DNA of 64,000 nt from Prevotella sp. UBA4217. GTDB taxonomy: Bacteria; Bacteroidota; Bacteroidia; Bacteroidales; Bacteroidaceae. The notes below the pieces were generated by a model. It worked only from the letters and a program-made list of their open reading frames with translations, was not told the DNA's origin and made no database searches. Shown piece after piece: positions 33,405-43,395 of this stretch. The stretch is from the NCBI GenBank assembly GCA_002379425.1, contig DFTH01000011.1, positions 173,317 to 237,316 on the forward strand, given 5' to 3'. Positions within the stretch are counted from its first letter, which is position 1, and each line of letters begins with the position of its first letter. A program made the position numbers and the translations under genes.

Positions 33405-35894
33405 ATGACACTATTGAAGAAATGCCTGCCCGACGTGTTGGCAGTGCTGTTGTTTGCCGTATTGGCCTTTGCCTATTTCTTCCCTGCAGATATCGAGGGG
33501 CGCATCCTCTATCGTCATGATGCCTCAGCAGGAAGGGGGGCTGGACAAGAGGGTATCGAGTACCTGCAGAAGACGGGTGAGCGCTCGCGATGGACGAATG
33601 CTCTGTTCGGGGGGATGCCGACCTATCAGATGGCACCATCGTATGGCTCTACTGATCTGTTGGCAAAGGCCGTGAATGCCTATCACCTGTGGCTGCCAGA
33701 GAATGTGTGGTTCGTGTTTGCCTACCTGTTGGGCTTCTATATCCTGCTGAGGGCTTTCGACTTCCGTCAGCACTTAGCCGCATTAGGCAGTATCATCTGG
33801 GCTTTCTCCACCTATTTCCTGATTATCATTGCTGCAGGACATATCTGGAAGGTATGGGCACTGGCCTACCTGCCACCGCTGATTGCTGGCATCGTACTGG
33901 CCTATCGTGGGAAATACTTGTGGGGACTCTTGTTGACTGCCGTCTTCATGGCCTTTGAGATCAATGCCAACCATGTGCAGATGACCTATTATTATCTGTT
34001 CATCGTCCTCTTCCTTGTCATTGGCTGGCTGGTGGAGGCTATCCAGAAGCACGAGATGGTTCGCTTTATGAAGGCGACAGCCGTCTGTATCGCTGGTGCA
34101 GCCATCGGAGTATGCATCAACCTGTCAAACCTCTACCATACGTGGCAGTATAGTCAGGAGTCGATGCGCGGCAAGAGTGAACTGGTGAAGCAGAACAGTG
34201 CCAACCAGACGAGCAGTGGTCTGGACCGCGATTATATCACCCAGTGGAGTTACGGCATCGGCGAGACATGGACGCTACTGATCCCAAATACGAAGGGTGG
34301 GGCCTCGATGCCATTGAGCATGAGCGAGACAGCCATGAAGCATGCTGACGAAAACTATGTGAGTATCTACAACCAGATCGGACAGTATTGGGGCGAGCAG
34401 CCTGGCACCAGTGGCCCCGTCTATGTGGGAGCCTTTGTGATGCTGCTCTTTATCCTTGGGCTGTTTATCGTGAAAGGACCTGTGAAGTGGGCGCTGCTGG
34501 CAGCAACGGTTCTCTCTGTCCTCCTATCGTGGGGAAAGAACTTCATGGGCTTCACGGACTTCTTCCTTGACTATGTGCCGATGTATGCCAAGTTCCGTAC
34601 GGTGGCCTCGATCCTTGTTATCGCCGAGTTCACCATCCCGCTGTTGGCTATGCTGGCATTGAAGAAGATATTCGATGAGCCGGAAGTCTTGAAGACAAAG
34701 GCGAAATACCTCTACATCAGTTTCGGACTCACTGCAGGCATTTGTCTGCTCTTCGCGCTGATGCCATCAGCCTTCTTCGGCAGTTTCGTCTCCTCGAGTG
34801 AGATGCACGCCATTCAGAGCCTGCCCGCAGAGCATGTCCAGCCCCTGTTGGCCAATCTGACAGAAATGCGGCAAGCCGTGTTTACGGCCGACTGCTGGCG
34901 CTCGTTCTTGATCATTGTCATCGGTATGGCTCTCCTAATGATATATAGGTATGGAAAACTGAAGGCGGAATATACAGTAGCGTGTATCCTCGTGCTCTGT
35001 CTGGTGGATCTCTGGCAGGTGAACAAGCGCTACCTGAACGACGAGATGTTCGTGCCGAAGTCTGAGCGTGAGCAACCCCAGCAGAAGACACAGACAGACG
35101 AACTGATTCTGCGTGACCAGACCCTCGACTACCGTGTGCTGAACCTCGCCTCGAACACGTTCAACGAGAACGAGACGAGTTACTATCATAAGAGTATCGG
35201 CGGCTATCATGCAGCCAAGTTGCGCCGCTATCAGGAGATGATAGATGCCTATATCTCACCAGAGATGCAAGCGCTCTTTGGCGCTGTCAGTAAGGCAGCA
35301 GGTGATATGACGCAGGTGAAGGGCGACAGTATCTGTCCAGTGCTGAACATGCTCAACACACGCTACTTCATCTTCCCCCTGGAGGGTGGACAGACGGTGC
35401 CTATCCAGAACCCGTATGCATACGGCAATGCCTGGTTTGTGGATCAACTCGACTATGTCGCCAATGCCAATGAGGAACTTGATGCCCTGGGCAAGATCGA
35501 CCTGCGCCATCAGGCCGTGGCCGATGCGAAGTTCAAGGAGCAACTCGGTGAGGCTGTCGTGCAGGATACGGCCAGCATCGTGACTATCACCACCTACGAG
35601 CCCAACCGTCTGGTCTATGACGTGAACAGTGGCAAGGGTGGTATCCTTGTGTTCTCGGAGATCTACTATCCGGGCTGGACGGCTACCGTCGATGGGCAGC
35701 CTGTAGAACTTGGGCGTGTGGATTATATCCTCCGTGCACTGCATATCCAGCCAGGTAAGCATCAGGTGGAACTCACCTTCTTCCCCAAGTCGGTGAGCAC
35801 GACGGAGACGGTAGCCTATATCGCTTTCTTCCTGCTGATTCTGATAGTGGTGGGTATCATAGTGATAGAGATTCGTCATCGGAAGAAGGAATAG
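33405..35894 (+). CDS. YfhO-family integral membrane protein
   Basis: 829 residues with a dozen or more hydrophobic segments in the first two thirds (for example LLPDVLAVLLFAVLAFAYFF-like start, IIAAGHIWKVWALAYLPPLI, YYYLFIVLFLVIGWLVEAI). A soluble C-terminal domain (about 560-795) with YYPGWTATVDGQPVELGRVD and a last helix follow. The architecture is that of YfhO/GT-C-like proteins, which in other bacteria affect lipoteichoic or cell-surface glycan decoration. No substrate is known for the Bacteroidetes members. It sits 3 bases before fkp, so surface glycosylation is a reasonable guess. Confidence 0.82.
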   Translation: MTLLKKCLPDVLAVLLFAVLAFAYFFPADIEGRILYRHDASAGRGAGQEGIEYLQKTGERSRWTNALFGGMPTYQMAPSYGSTDLLAKAVNAYHLWLPENVWFVFAYLLGFYILLRAFDFRQHLAALGSIIWAFSTYFLIIIAAGHIWKVWALAYLPPLIAGIVLAYRGKYLWGLLLTAVFMAFEINANHVQMTYYYLFIVLFLVIGWLVEAIQKHEMVRFMKATAVCIAGAAIGVCINLSNLYHTWQYSQESMRGKSELVKQNSANQTSSGLDRDYITQWSYGIGETWTLLIPNTKGGASMPLSMSETAMKHADENYVSIYNQIGQYWGEQPGTSGPVYVGAFVMLLFILGLFIVKGPVKWALLAATVLSVLLSWGKNFMGFTDFFLDYVPMYAKFRTVASILVIAEFTIPLLAMLALKKIFDEPEVLKTKAKYLYISFGLTAGICLLFALMPSAFFGSFVSSSEMHAIQSLPAEHVQPLLANLTEMRQAVFTADCWRSFLIIVIGMALLMIYRYGKLKAEYTVACILVLCLVDLWQVNKRYLNDEMFVPKSEREQPQQKTQTDELILRDQTLDYRVLNLASNTFNENETSYYHKSIGGYHAAKLRRYQEMIDAYISPEMQALFGAVSKAAGDMTQVKGDSICPVLNMLNTRYFIFPLEGGQTVPIQNPYAYGNAWFVDQLDYVANANEELDALGKIDLRHQAVADAKFKEQLGEAVVQDTASIVTITTYEPNRLVYDVNSGKGGILVFSEIYYPGWTATVDGQPVELGRVDYILRALHIQPGKHQVELTFFPKSVSTTETVAYIAFFLLILIVVGIIVIEIRHRKKE

Positions 35895-35897
35895 GCC

Positions 35898-38594
35898 ATG
35901 AAGAAACTGTTGTCGTTGCCACCTAATCTGGTTGGTAGTTTCCATGAAGTGACAGGCCTGAGCCGTGACGACTTCTTCTGTACCAACGATCCTGTGGGTC
36001 ATAAACTCGGCAGTGGAGGTGGTACGTCGTGGCTCTTGCAGGAGGCATGGAGAGATCAGCATTCCTCATCCCCCATTTCTTATTCCTCATTTGACGATTG
36101 GCTTGCCTCGGAGAAACGAATACTGTTACATGCAGGTGGTCAGAGCCGTCGCCTGCCAGCATACGCACCGTCAGGGAAGATCCTGACCCCCGTTCCTGTA
36201 TTCCGTTGGGAAAGAGGGCAACGACTCTCACAGGATTTGTTGACTCTCCAGTTGCCACTCTACGAGAAGATAATGTCGATGGCACCAGAGTCTATCCATA
36301 CGATGGTAGTCAGTGGTGATGTCTATATCCGAGCCACTCAACCCCTCCAGCCTATTCCTGAGGCAGATGTTGTCTGCTATGGTCTGTGGCTCGATGCCTC
36401 CGTGGCGAAGAATCACGGGGTGTTCGTGAGCCGTCGCCGTACGCCTTCTGTTCTTAAGCAGATGCTCCAGAAACCTTCGGTACAGGTACTTGGCGAACTG
36501 CAGAAGGATCATTTCTATCTGACGGATATCGGTATCTGGCTGCTCTCTGATAAGGCAGTGAAACTTCTGATGGCAAGATGTGCAGGCGATCCTAGTAATC
36601 CTAGGATACCTAGGGCATACGATCTCTATTCGGAGTTTGGCTGTGCCCTCGGCACCGACCCGACCATCGCCGACGAGGAACTGCGTCAGTTGAAGGTGGC
36701 TATCCTTCCTTTGGCGGGTGGTGAGTTCTACCATTTCGGTACTTCGCGGGAGATGATCTCCTCGACGATGCGAATCCAGAACCTGGAGAACGACCAGCGG
36801 AAGATCATGCACCTCGACCGCAAGCCCCATCCCTCGATTTTCGTGCAGAATGCCGTGATGGAGATAGGGTTTACGGAGGAGAATACGAATATCTGGATAG
36901 AGAACAGTCATGTGGGCAGGCATTGGCAACTCTCCCACGACCATATTATCACAGGTGTTCCCAAGAACGACTGGCATCTCTCATTGCGGCCTGGGGAATG
37001 TATCGATGTCGTCCCTATTGGGGAGACACAGTATGCCGTGCGCCGCTACCATATTGATGACCGCTTTGCTGGGGCAGAGCAGCAGCAGCGGCAATTCCCG
37101 GTGATAAGCGACCTAAATAGCCTAGGAACCCTAGAAAATCCAGATAGACTAGTTCCCCAGGCTGACCGGCTGATTTCTGCCGAGGAAATTTCCACCGAGG
37201 CTAACCTGCGGCGGCTCTTTGCCCAGCGGAAAGCCTTCCGCAAGGAGAATTGGAGCGCACTTGCCCATAACTGGAGCCATAGCGTCTTTTATCAACTCGA
37301 CCTCGCGGACGCCCAACGAGCGTTTGAGGATGAGCATATTCCACTACCGCCACCATTACCAGAGGATGTACCGCTGATGACGCGTATCCACGATGCGATG
37401 TTCCGCCGTGAAAGCGACAAGGCCTTTGCATTGCTTCGTGAGGGACTGATGCATTCAGGCACTCCTACATTGGAACAGCGTATCCCCCAGAAATCTGTCT
37501 ATGACGACCAGATCGTGTGGGGGCGTTCACCGGTGAGAATCGATATCGCTGGTGGATGGACGGATACACCGCCCTATTGCCTGATGGAGGGCGGAAACGT
37601 TATCAACTTTGCGATCGAACTCAACGGTCAGCCTCCACTACAGACCTATATCCGTCCTTCCAAGGAACTTCGTATCGTTCTCCGTAGCATTGACCTGGGA
37701 GCGATGGAGGTGGTGGAGACCACAGAGCAATTGAGAGACTTCATGCATGTGGGGTCACCGTTCTCGATTCCAAAAGCAGCCTTGGTACTGGCAGGCTTTG
37801 GGGGCGGAGATAATCTTCGCTCGCAGTTGGAGACTTTTGGCTGCGGTATCGAACTGACTCTTCTCTCTGCTATTCCAGCGGGTAGTGGACTGGGTACCAG
37901 CAGCATCCTCGCCTCGACGGTACTTGGAGCCGTTAGTGACTTCTGTGGCCTTGGATGGGACAAGACGGAAATCGGGCGGCGGACATTGATGCTTGAACAG
38001 ATGCTCACTACGGGTGGTGGTTGGCAGGATCAGTTTGGCGGAGTCCTTGGTGGGGTGAAACTCTTGCAGACGGGTGGGGGCTTCGACCAGAGTCCGCTGG
38101 TGCGATGGTTGCCCAACGACCTGTGGCTCCAGCCCGAATACAAGTCATGCCATCTCTTGTATTATACTGGGATCACGCGTACCGCTAAGCATATCCTGGC
38201 AGAGATTGTCAGTCGGATGTTCCTCAACCACGGTGATGAGATCCGTCTGTTGCGAGAGATGAAGGAGCATACGATGGAGATGTATGAGACCATCCAGCGC
38301 AACGACTTCGTGGGAATGGGCCATCTTGTGAGGAAGACCTGGCAGCAGAACCAGGCGCTCGACAGTGGAACAAATCCGGCTGCCGTCGCCTCGCTCACAT
38401 CACTGGTGGATGACCTGTGTCTAGGCTACAAACTGCCTGGTGCTGGTGGAGGTGGCTACCTCTATATGATTGCCAAGGATCCAGAGGCTGCCGCTCGTAT
38501 CAAACAGATTCTTAACGACCATCGGAATAACAAGAATGCCCGTTTCGTGGAGATGTCACTCTCCACCACGGGACTACAGATTAGTCGTAGTTGA
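35898..38594 (+). CDS. fkp: Bifunctional L-fucokinase / L-fucose-1-phosphate guanylyltransferase
   Basis: Salvages free L-fucose to GDP-L-fucose for surface capsule and glycoprotein fucosylation. 898 residues (the Bacteroides enzyme is 949). The N-terminal pyrophosphorylase shows LLHAGGQSRRLPAYAPSGK. The C-terminal GHMP kinase shows VRIDIAGGWTDTPPYCLMEG, LLSAIPAGSGLGTSSILAST and KLPGAGGGGYLY. Three stretches in the N-terminal half look foreign and are encoded by short repeats: QHSSSPISYSSF (about 55-66), SNPRIPRA (36591-36617) and LNSLGTLENPDRLVP (37113-37157). It precedes GSCFA by 11 bases. The catabolic fucose genes lie 20 kb away. Confidence 0.95.
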   Translation: MKKLLSLPPNLVGSFHEVTGLSRDDFFCTNDPVGHKLGSGGGTSWLLQEAWRDQHSSSPISYSSFDDWLASEKRILLHAGGQSRRLPAYAPSGKILTPVPVFRWERGQRLSQDLLTLQLPLYEKIMSMAPESIHTMVVSGDVYIRATQPLQPIPEADVVCYGLWLDASVAKNHGVFVSRRRTPSVLKQMLQKPSVQVLGELQKDHFYLTDIGIWLLSDKAVKLLMARCAGDPSNPRIPRAYDLYSEFGCALGTDPTIADEELRQLKVAILPLAGGEFYHFGTSREMISSTMRIQNLENDQRKIMHLDRKPHPSIFVQNAVMEIGFTEENTNIWIENSHVGRHWQLSHDHIITGVPKNDWHLSLRPGECIDVVPIGETQYAVRRYHIDDRFAGAEQQQRQFPVISDLNSLGTLENPDRLVPQADRLISAEEISTEANLRRLFAQRKAFRKENWSALAHNWSHSVFYQLDLADAQRAFEDEHIPLPPPLPEDVPLMTRIHDAMFRRESDKAFALLREGLMHSGTPTLEQRIPQKSVYDDQIVWGRSPVRIDIAGGWTDTPPYCLMEGGNVINFAIELNGQPPLQTYIRPSKELRIVLRSIDLGAMEVVETTEQLRDFMHVGSPFSIPKAALVLAGFGGGDNLRSQLETFGCGIELTLLSAIPAGSGLGTSSILASTVLGAVSDFCGLGWDKTEIGRRTLMLEQMLTTGGGWQDQFGGVLGGVKLLQTGGGFDQSPLVRWLPNDLWLQPEYKSCHLLYYTGITRTAKHILAEIVSRMFLNHGDEIRLLREMKEHTMEMYETIQRNDFVGMGHLVRKTWQQNQALDSGTNPAAVASLTSLVDDLCLGYKLPGAGGGGYLYMIAKDPEAAARIKQILNDHRNNKNARFVEMSLSTTGLQISRS
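36591..36617 (+). repeat. Three 9-base repeats inside fkp
   Basis: CCTAGTAAT, CCTAGGATA, CCTAGGGCA in succession, in frame (PSN-PRI-PRA). Unit length is a multiple of three, so the reading frame is kept. Confidence 0.8.
37113..37157 (+). repeat. Five 9-base repeats inside fkp
   Basis: CTAAATAGC, CTAGGAACC, CTAGAAAAT, CCAGATAGA, CTAGTTCCC in succession. All carry a CTAG-like core as in the array 500 bases upstream, and encode LNS-LGT-LEN-PDR-LVP. Confidence 0.75.
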
Positions 38595-38605
38595 ATGATT
38601 GAGGA

Positions 38606-39394
38606 ATGGAGTTTAGAACAGTAGTAGATGTACCAGATCCTGGGTTTAGGATTGGTCCCTGTGAGGAGATGCTCTTCGTGGGGTCCTGTTTCGCTACGGA
38701 GATAGGGCGCCGGTTTCATGAAGAGAAGTTCCGTGCGACCGTCAATCCCTTTGGCGTAATGTATAATCCTGCCAGTATCCTGCATACCATCGAACGCTGT
38801 GACGGTTCTCCCCGTGTCGCTTTCCTAACGCTTGGTACGAATCATGTCTATCGCCTGAAGGAGACAGGCGAGATTGTAGATAACTGCCAGAAGCGGCCGC
38901 AGTCGCTCTTTACAGAGGAAGAATTGTCGGTGGAGGCATGTGCAGAATATCTGCGACGATCCATCATGTTGCTCCGTGGGATAAACCCAGGGATACATGT
39001 CGTGGTCACCGTCAGCCCGATCCGCTATCGTAAGTATGGCTACCACGAGTCCCAACTCTCTAAAGCCACCCTACTGTTGGCTGCCAGTCAGATAGAGGGT
39101 GCTGCTTACTTCCCAGCCTATGAGATAGTAAATGACGAACTGCGCGACTATCGCTTTTATAAGGACGATATGCTCCATCCCTCTGATCAGGCAGTGGAAT
39201 ACATCTGGCAACGCCTGTCGGAAGTCTATCTGAGTGATGAGGCGAAGGCATTCCTCAAGGAGTGGGCACCCGTGAAGGCCGTCCTGAACCATCGTCCTTT
39301 CAACCCTGACTCCGAAGAATATCACAGACTCATGGATAAAACTATGTTAAAAGTAGCGGAATTGCAAAAAAAATACCCTACCTTTGCAGTATAA
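38606..39394 (+). CDS. GSCFA domain protein
   Basis: 262 residues; the namesake motif appears as VGSCFATEIG (about 27-36), followed by NPFGVMYNPASIL and, near the end, DDMLHPSDQAVEYIW, where the DxxH pair completes an SGNH-like active site. The family is thought to be esterase-like, with unknown substrate. Cotranscribed with fkp, so a role in surface glycan modification is plausible. The murF-alr promoter lies within its last codons. Confidence 0.9.
   Translation: MEFRTVVDVPDPGFRIGPCEEMLFVGSCFATEIGRRFHEEKFRATVNPFGVMYNPASILHTIERCDGSPRVAFLTLGTNHVYRLKETGEIVDNCQKRPQSLFTEEELSVEACAEYLRRSIMLLRGINPGIHVVVTVSPIRYRKYGYHESQLSKATLLLAASQIEGAAYFPAYEIVNDELRDYRFYKDDMLHPSDQAVEYIWQRLSEVYLSDEAKAFLKEWAPVKAVLNHRPFNPDSEEYHRLMDKTMLKVAELQKKYPTFAV
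39379..39386 (+). promoter_or_regulatory. -7 box for murF-alr
   Basis: TACCTTTG inside the 3' end of the GSCFA gene, 24 bases before the murF-alr ATG. The -33 half is not clear. Confidence 0.55.
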
Positions 39395-39410
39395 TAGCAA
39401 TCATACAATC

Positions 39411-41876
39411 ATGAAATACAGTATAGAGAAGGTGGCGACCCTTATAGGAGCACGCCGCTATGGAGACAAAGACGGACAAATCCGTTGGCTGTTGACAGAC
39501 AGTCGTAGCCTATGTTTTCCTGAAGAGACACTCTTTTTCGCGTTGAAGACTCAGCGCAATGACGGACATCGGTATATTAGTGACCTTTATCGTCGTGGTG
39601 TCCGCCATTTCGTAGTGGAGCAAGTACCCGAGCATTATGACACCGTCTATCCCGATGCAGACTTTTTGCGCGTGCCCCATACCTTAGCCGCTCTACAGCG
39701 ACTTGCGGAGCGGCATCGCGATGAGTTTGATCTACCCATCGTAGGTATTACAGGCTCTAACGGCAAGACGATGGTGAAGGAGTGGCTCTACCAACTGTTG
39801 CTTCCCTCGCAGAAGATTGTGCGCTCACCGCGCTCCTATAACTCCCAGATTGGTGTGCCTCTATCAGTATGGCTTCTCAACGAGCAGACCGAGGTGGGCA
39901 TCTTCGAGGCGGGTATTAGTCAGCCAGGGGAAATGTATGCCCTGCGTGACATCATCCAGCCCACTATCGGAGTACTGACCTCCCTGGGCGCTGCCCATCA
40001 GGAGAACTTCCGTTCGATGGAAGAGAAATGTATGGAGAAACTCGAACTGATGCATGATACGGAGGCAATGGTCTATTGCTCCGACAACGATACTGTCAGC
40101 CGTTGTATCCGTAGGATGCAGTACAAGGGTGAGAAGATTGCGTGGTCACAGTGCGATGAGCAGGCTGCCCTTTTTGTGAAAGAGGTCGTGGAGAAAGGCC
40201 ATACCACGCGTATCACCTATATCTGGAAAGAAGAAGAAAATACCTATAGTATCCCCTTCATTGATGATGCTTCAATCGACAACTCTATCACCTGTGCGGC
40301 AGTGGCGCTCCATCTGGGACTGACACCGGCACAGTTGGCTGACCGTATGCCAAAACTGGAACCCGTCGCCATGCGCCTGGAAGTGAAGGAGGGACAACGA
40401 GGTTGTGTGATTATCAACGACTCCTATAATTCGGACATTAACTCTCTAGATATTGCTCTCGACTTCATGCAGCGCCGTGAGGCCAAGAAGAGGACTCTCA
40501 TTCTAAGTGACATTTTCCAGACAGGCACTTCGCCGGAGACCCTCTACGCCCAGGTTAGTGAACTGGCCGTGAAGCGCGGTATCACGAAGTTCATCGGAAT
40601 CGGTCCTGAGATCTCTGCTCAGGCAGACAAAATCCAGATTGCCGATAAAGCCTTCTTCGTTAGTGTGCCCCACTTTCTTTCCAGTGACGCCTTTGTCAAT
40701 CTGCGCAATGAACTGGTGCTGTTGAAAGGTGCCCGTCCCTTCGGCTTCGACCAGATTACGGAGCAACTGGAGCAGAAGGTGCATGAGACCATCCTGGAGG
40801 TGAACCTCAATGCCGTGGTTGATAACCTGAACTACTTCCGTTCGTTCCTGAAGCCCGAGACGAAGATGGTATGTATGATTAAGGCCGACGGCTACGGAGC
40901 AGGAGCCGTCGAGATTGCCAAGACACTACAGGATCATCGCGTCGATTACCTGGCGGTGGCGGTGGCCGACGAGGGCGTGACGCTCCGTAAGGCTGGTATC
41001 ACTGCCAATATTATGATCATGAACCCGGAGATGACGGCCTTCAAGACAATGTTTGACTACGACTTGGAGCCAGAAGTGTATTCATTCCGCCTGATGGATG
41101 CATTGATCAAGGCAGCCCGCAAGGAGGGTATCACAGGCTGGCCTGTGCATATCAAACTCGATACGGGAATGCACCGTCTTGGTTTCGACCCTGTACACGA
41201 TATTGATGAGGTCATCGACCGTCTGAAACACCAGAGTGCCATCATCCCACGCTCTGTCTTCAGTCACTTCGTAGGCTCAGACAGCGACGGCTTCGATGAG
41301 TTCTCCGCCCAACAGTTCGCACTTTTCGATGAGGGAAGCCGTAAGTTGCAGTCCGTCTTCACTCATAAGATTTTGCGCCATATCGACAACTCTGCAGGCA
41401 TCGAGCATTTCCCGGAGCGCCAGATGGACATGTGCCGTCTGGGCATTGGACTCTATGGCATCGATCCGCGCGATAACCATATCCTCCATACGGTAAGTAC
41501 ACTGAAGACCACTATTCTCCAGATGCGCCATGTTCCGGCGGGGGAGACAGTGGGCTATAGCAGGAAGGGCAAGATTGAGCGCGACTCCGTGATTGCTGCC
41601 ATTCCTATCGGCTATGCCGACGGCCTAAACCGTCACCTCGGCAATCGTCATGGTTACTGTCTTGTCAATGGGCAGAAAGCCCCGTATGTGGGAAATATCT
41701 GTATGGACGTAGCGATGATCGACGTGACGGACATCCCCTGTGTCGAGGGTGACCAGGTAGAGATCTTCGGTGAGCACCTGCCCGTCACGGCACTCTCCGA
41801 TACGCTCGACACTATTCCCTACGAGGTGCTTACGGGAGTCAGCAATCGTGTGAAGCGTGTCTATTTCCAGGATTAA
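39411..41876 (+). CDS. Bifunctional UDP-MurNAc-tripeptide:D-alanyl-D-alanine ligase / alanine racemase
   Basis: Cell-wall precursor enzyme fusion of MurF (about residues 1-445) and Alr (about 455-821). MurF: TDSRSLCFPEETLFFAL, ATP loop GITGSNGKTMVKEWL, INDSYNSDINS. Alr: PLP lysine in MIKADGYGAGAVEIA, substrate loop HIKLDTGMHRLGF, MCRLGIGLYGID and YVGNICMDVAMIDVTD with the second catalytic region. This fusion is known in Bacteroidetes. ATG 39411 is preferred over the frame start at 39384, which overlaps GSCFA and the promoter. Confidence 0.95.
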   Translation: MKYSIEKVATLIGARRYGDKDGQIRWLLTDSRSLCFPEETLFFALKTQRNDGHRYISDLYRRGVRHFVVEQVPEHYDTVYPDADFLRVPHTLAALQRLAERHRDEFDLPIVGITGSNGKTMVKEWLYQLLLPSQKIVRSPRSYNSQIGVPLSVWLLNEQTEVGIFEAGISQPGEMYALRDIIQPTIGVLTSLGAAHQENFRSMEEKCMEKLELMHDTEAMVYCSDNDTVSRCIRRMQYKGEKIAWSQCDEQAALFVKEVVEKGHTTRITYIWKEEENTYSIPFIDDASIDNSITCAAVALHLGLTPAQLADRMPKLEPVAMRLEVKEGQRGCVIINDSYNSDINSLDIALDFMQRREAKKRTLILSDIFQTGTSPETLYAQVSELAVKRGITKFIGIGPEISAQADKIQIADKAFFVSVPHFLSSDAFVNLRNELVLLKGARPFGFDQITEQLEQKVHETILEVNLNAVVDNLNYFRSFLKPETKMVCMIKADGYGAGAVEIAKTLQDHRVDYLAVAVADEGVTLRKAGITANIMIMNPEMTAFKTMFDYDLEPEVYSFRLMDALIKAARKEGITGWPVHIKLDTGMHRLGFDPVHDIDEVIDRLKHQSAIIPRSVFSHFVGSDSDGFDEFSAQQFALFDEGSRKLQSVFTHKILRHIDNSAGIEHFPERQMDMCRLGIGLYGIDPRDNHILHTVSTLKTTILQMRHVPAGETVGYSRKGKIERDSVIAAIPIGYADGLNRHLGNRHGYCLVNGQKAPYVGNICMDVAMIDVTDIPCVEGDQVEIFGEHLPVTALSDTLDTIPYEVLTGVSNRVKRVYFQD

Positions 41877-41911
41877 TGGAAAGTACGTTAACGATAACGT
41901 AAAGAAAATAG

Positions 41912-41943
41912 TAGCGAAATGCGTGACGTTTCGCTATTTTTTT
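41912..41943 (+). terminator. Terminator after murF-alr
   Basis: Stem TAGCGAAA / TTTCGCTA (8 bp), loop TGCGTGACG, followed by seven T. The next promoter begins immediately after. Confidence 0.88.
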
Positions 41944-41944
41944 G

Positions 41945-41952
41945 TATCTTTG
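41945..41952 (+). promoter_or_regulatory. -7 box for PTS IIC-kduI-MFS
   Basis: TATCTTTG directly after the terminator T-run, 44 bases before the ATG. The -33 position falls in the terminator stem. Confidence 0.6.
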
Positions 41953-41996
41953 CATCCAAATAACACTAAAACAAGTAAATATCGATATTATAGACA

Positions 41997-43358
41997 ATGG
42001 AACAAGTCTTTAGTTACATTATTAGTCTGGGTGCATCGGTGATGATGCCCATCCTCTTTACCATTATTGGCCTTTGTATAGGCATGAAGTTTGGAAAGTC
42101 CCTGAAGTCTGGTCTCTACGTGGGTGTCGGTTTCGTGGGACTTGGTATTGTGACTGCCCTGTTGACCAACAATTTCGGAAGTCCGCTTTCGGAAATATCG
42201 CGTCTATACGACTTACAACTTGGGGTCTTCGATATGGGTTGGCCTGCTGCGGCTGCCGTGGCCTATAATACGGCAGTAGGGGCTTTGATTATTCCTATCT
42301 GCTTGGGCGTGAACTTCCTATTACTGATTACCAAGTGTACGCGTACGGTAAATATCGATCTTTGGAACTACTGGCACTTTGCATTCATTGGGGCTGTGGC
42401 TTATTTTGTGATGGATCAGTCGTTGGCTTGGGGCTACTTCGCTGCCATTGTGTGCTACATCATTACGCTGGTGATGGCCGATCTGACAGCCGATAAGTTC
42501 CAGAGTTACTACGAGGATATGGATGGAATCTCTATCCCACAGCCCTTCTGCCAGAGTTTCACGGCCTTTGCCATCGGTATCAACTGGTTGCTTGACAAGA
42601 TACCAGGGTTCTCTAAACTCGACATTGATGCGGAAGGCTTGAAGAAGAAGTTCGGTGTGCTTGGTGAACCCATCGTACTTGGTGTCATCGTGGGTGCCCT
42701 GATCGGTGTGGTGGCCCAACTTGACATCAAGAAAGTGCTCTTCCTGGGAGTGACGATGGGAGCCGTGATGGAACTGATACCGCGTATTACACGGCTCTTT
42801 ATTGACGGTCTGAAGCCGATTGCTGAGAAGACGCAGGAGGTGGTGCAGAAAAGATGGGCAGGCAAGAAAATATATATCGGCATGTCGCCTGCATTGGTGA
42901 TTGGTCATCCGACTACACTCGTGTCTTCCCTGATCCTTATACCGCTGGCCCTGTTGATGGCTGTGGCCCTCCCGGGCAATGAGTTCCTGCCGTTAGCATC
43001 GTTGGCCGGCATGTTCTACATATTCGTGATGGTGCTGCCCTATACGAAAGGAAATGTGGTGAAGACACTGATCGTCGGTATCGTCACGGTCGGTATCGGA
43101 CTATGGTTTGTTACTGACATGGCACCCGCCTTCACACAGGCCGCGCAGACGGTGTATGCGCAGACCCAAGACCCAGCGGCGAAGATCCCTGAGGGATTCC
43201 AGGCCGGCGCTCTCGACTTTGCCTCTAGCCTCTTTGGCTGGGTCATCTACAAATGTGTGAACAGTCTGGCATACGTGGGTGCTGGTATCCTGACGCTCAT
43301 CACTCTTGCCATGGTGTTCTGGAACCGTCAGCGCATCGTGGCCTCTGAGAAACGGTAA
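41997..43358 (+). CDS. PTS galactitol-type permease IIC, orphan
   Basis: 453 residues with about ten hydrophobic segments. It resembles EIIC of the galactitol (GatC/SgcC) PTS family: NNFGSPLSEISRLYDLQLGV, GWPAAAAVAYNTAVGALIIP, HFAFIGAVAYFVMDQSLAWGY, MSPALVIGHPTTLVSSLILIP. No IIA or IIB gene, nor HPr or enzyme I, is found in the window. Bacteroidetes generally lack a sugar PTS, so it may work as a facilitator or by ion coupling. Position before kduI and a uronate-type MFS suggests uronate or alditol uptake (inference). Confidence 0.87.
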   Translation: MEQVFSYIISLGASVMMPILFTIIGLCIGMKFGKSLKSGLYVGVGFVGLGIVTALLTNNFGSPLSEISRLYDLQLGVFDMGWPAAAAVAYNTAVGALIIPICLGVNFLLLITKCTRTVNIDLWNYWHFAFIGAVAYFVMDQSLAWGYFAAIVCYIITLVMADLTADKFQSYYEDMDGISIPQPFCQSFTAFAIGINWLLDKIPGFSKLDIDAEGLKKKFGVLGEPIVLGVIVGALIGVVAQLDIKKVLFLGVTMGAVMELIPRITRLFIDGLKPIAEKTQEVVQKRWAGKKIYIGMSPALVIGHPTTLVSSLILIPLALLMAVALPGNEFLPLASLAGMFYIFVMVLPYTKGNVVKTLIVGIVTVGIGLWFVTDMAPAFTQAAQTVYAQTQDPAAKIPEGFQAGALDFASSLFGWVIYKCVNSLAYVGAGILTLITLAMVFWNRQRIVASEKR

Positions 43359-43395
43359 TTGTTAAGAGAATAAGAATTTAAAAAAACGATAGGAA

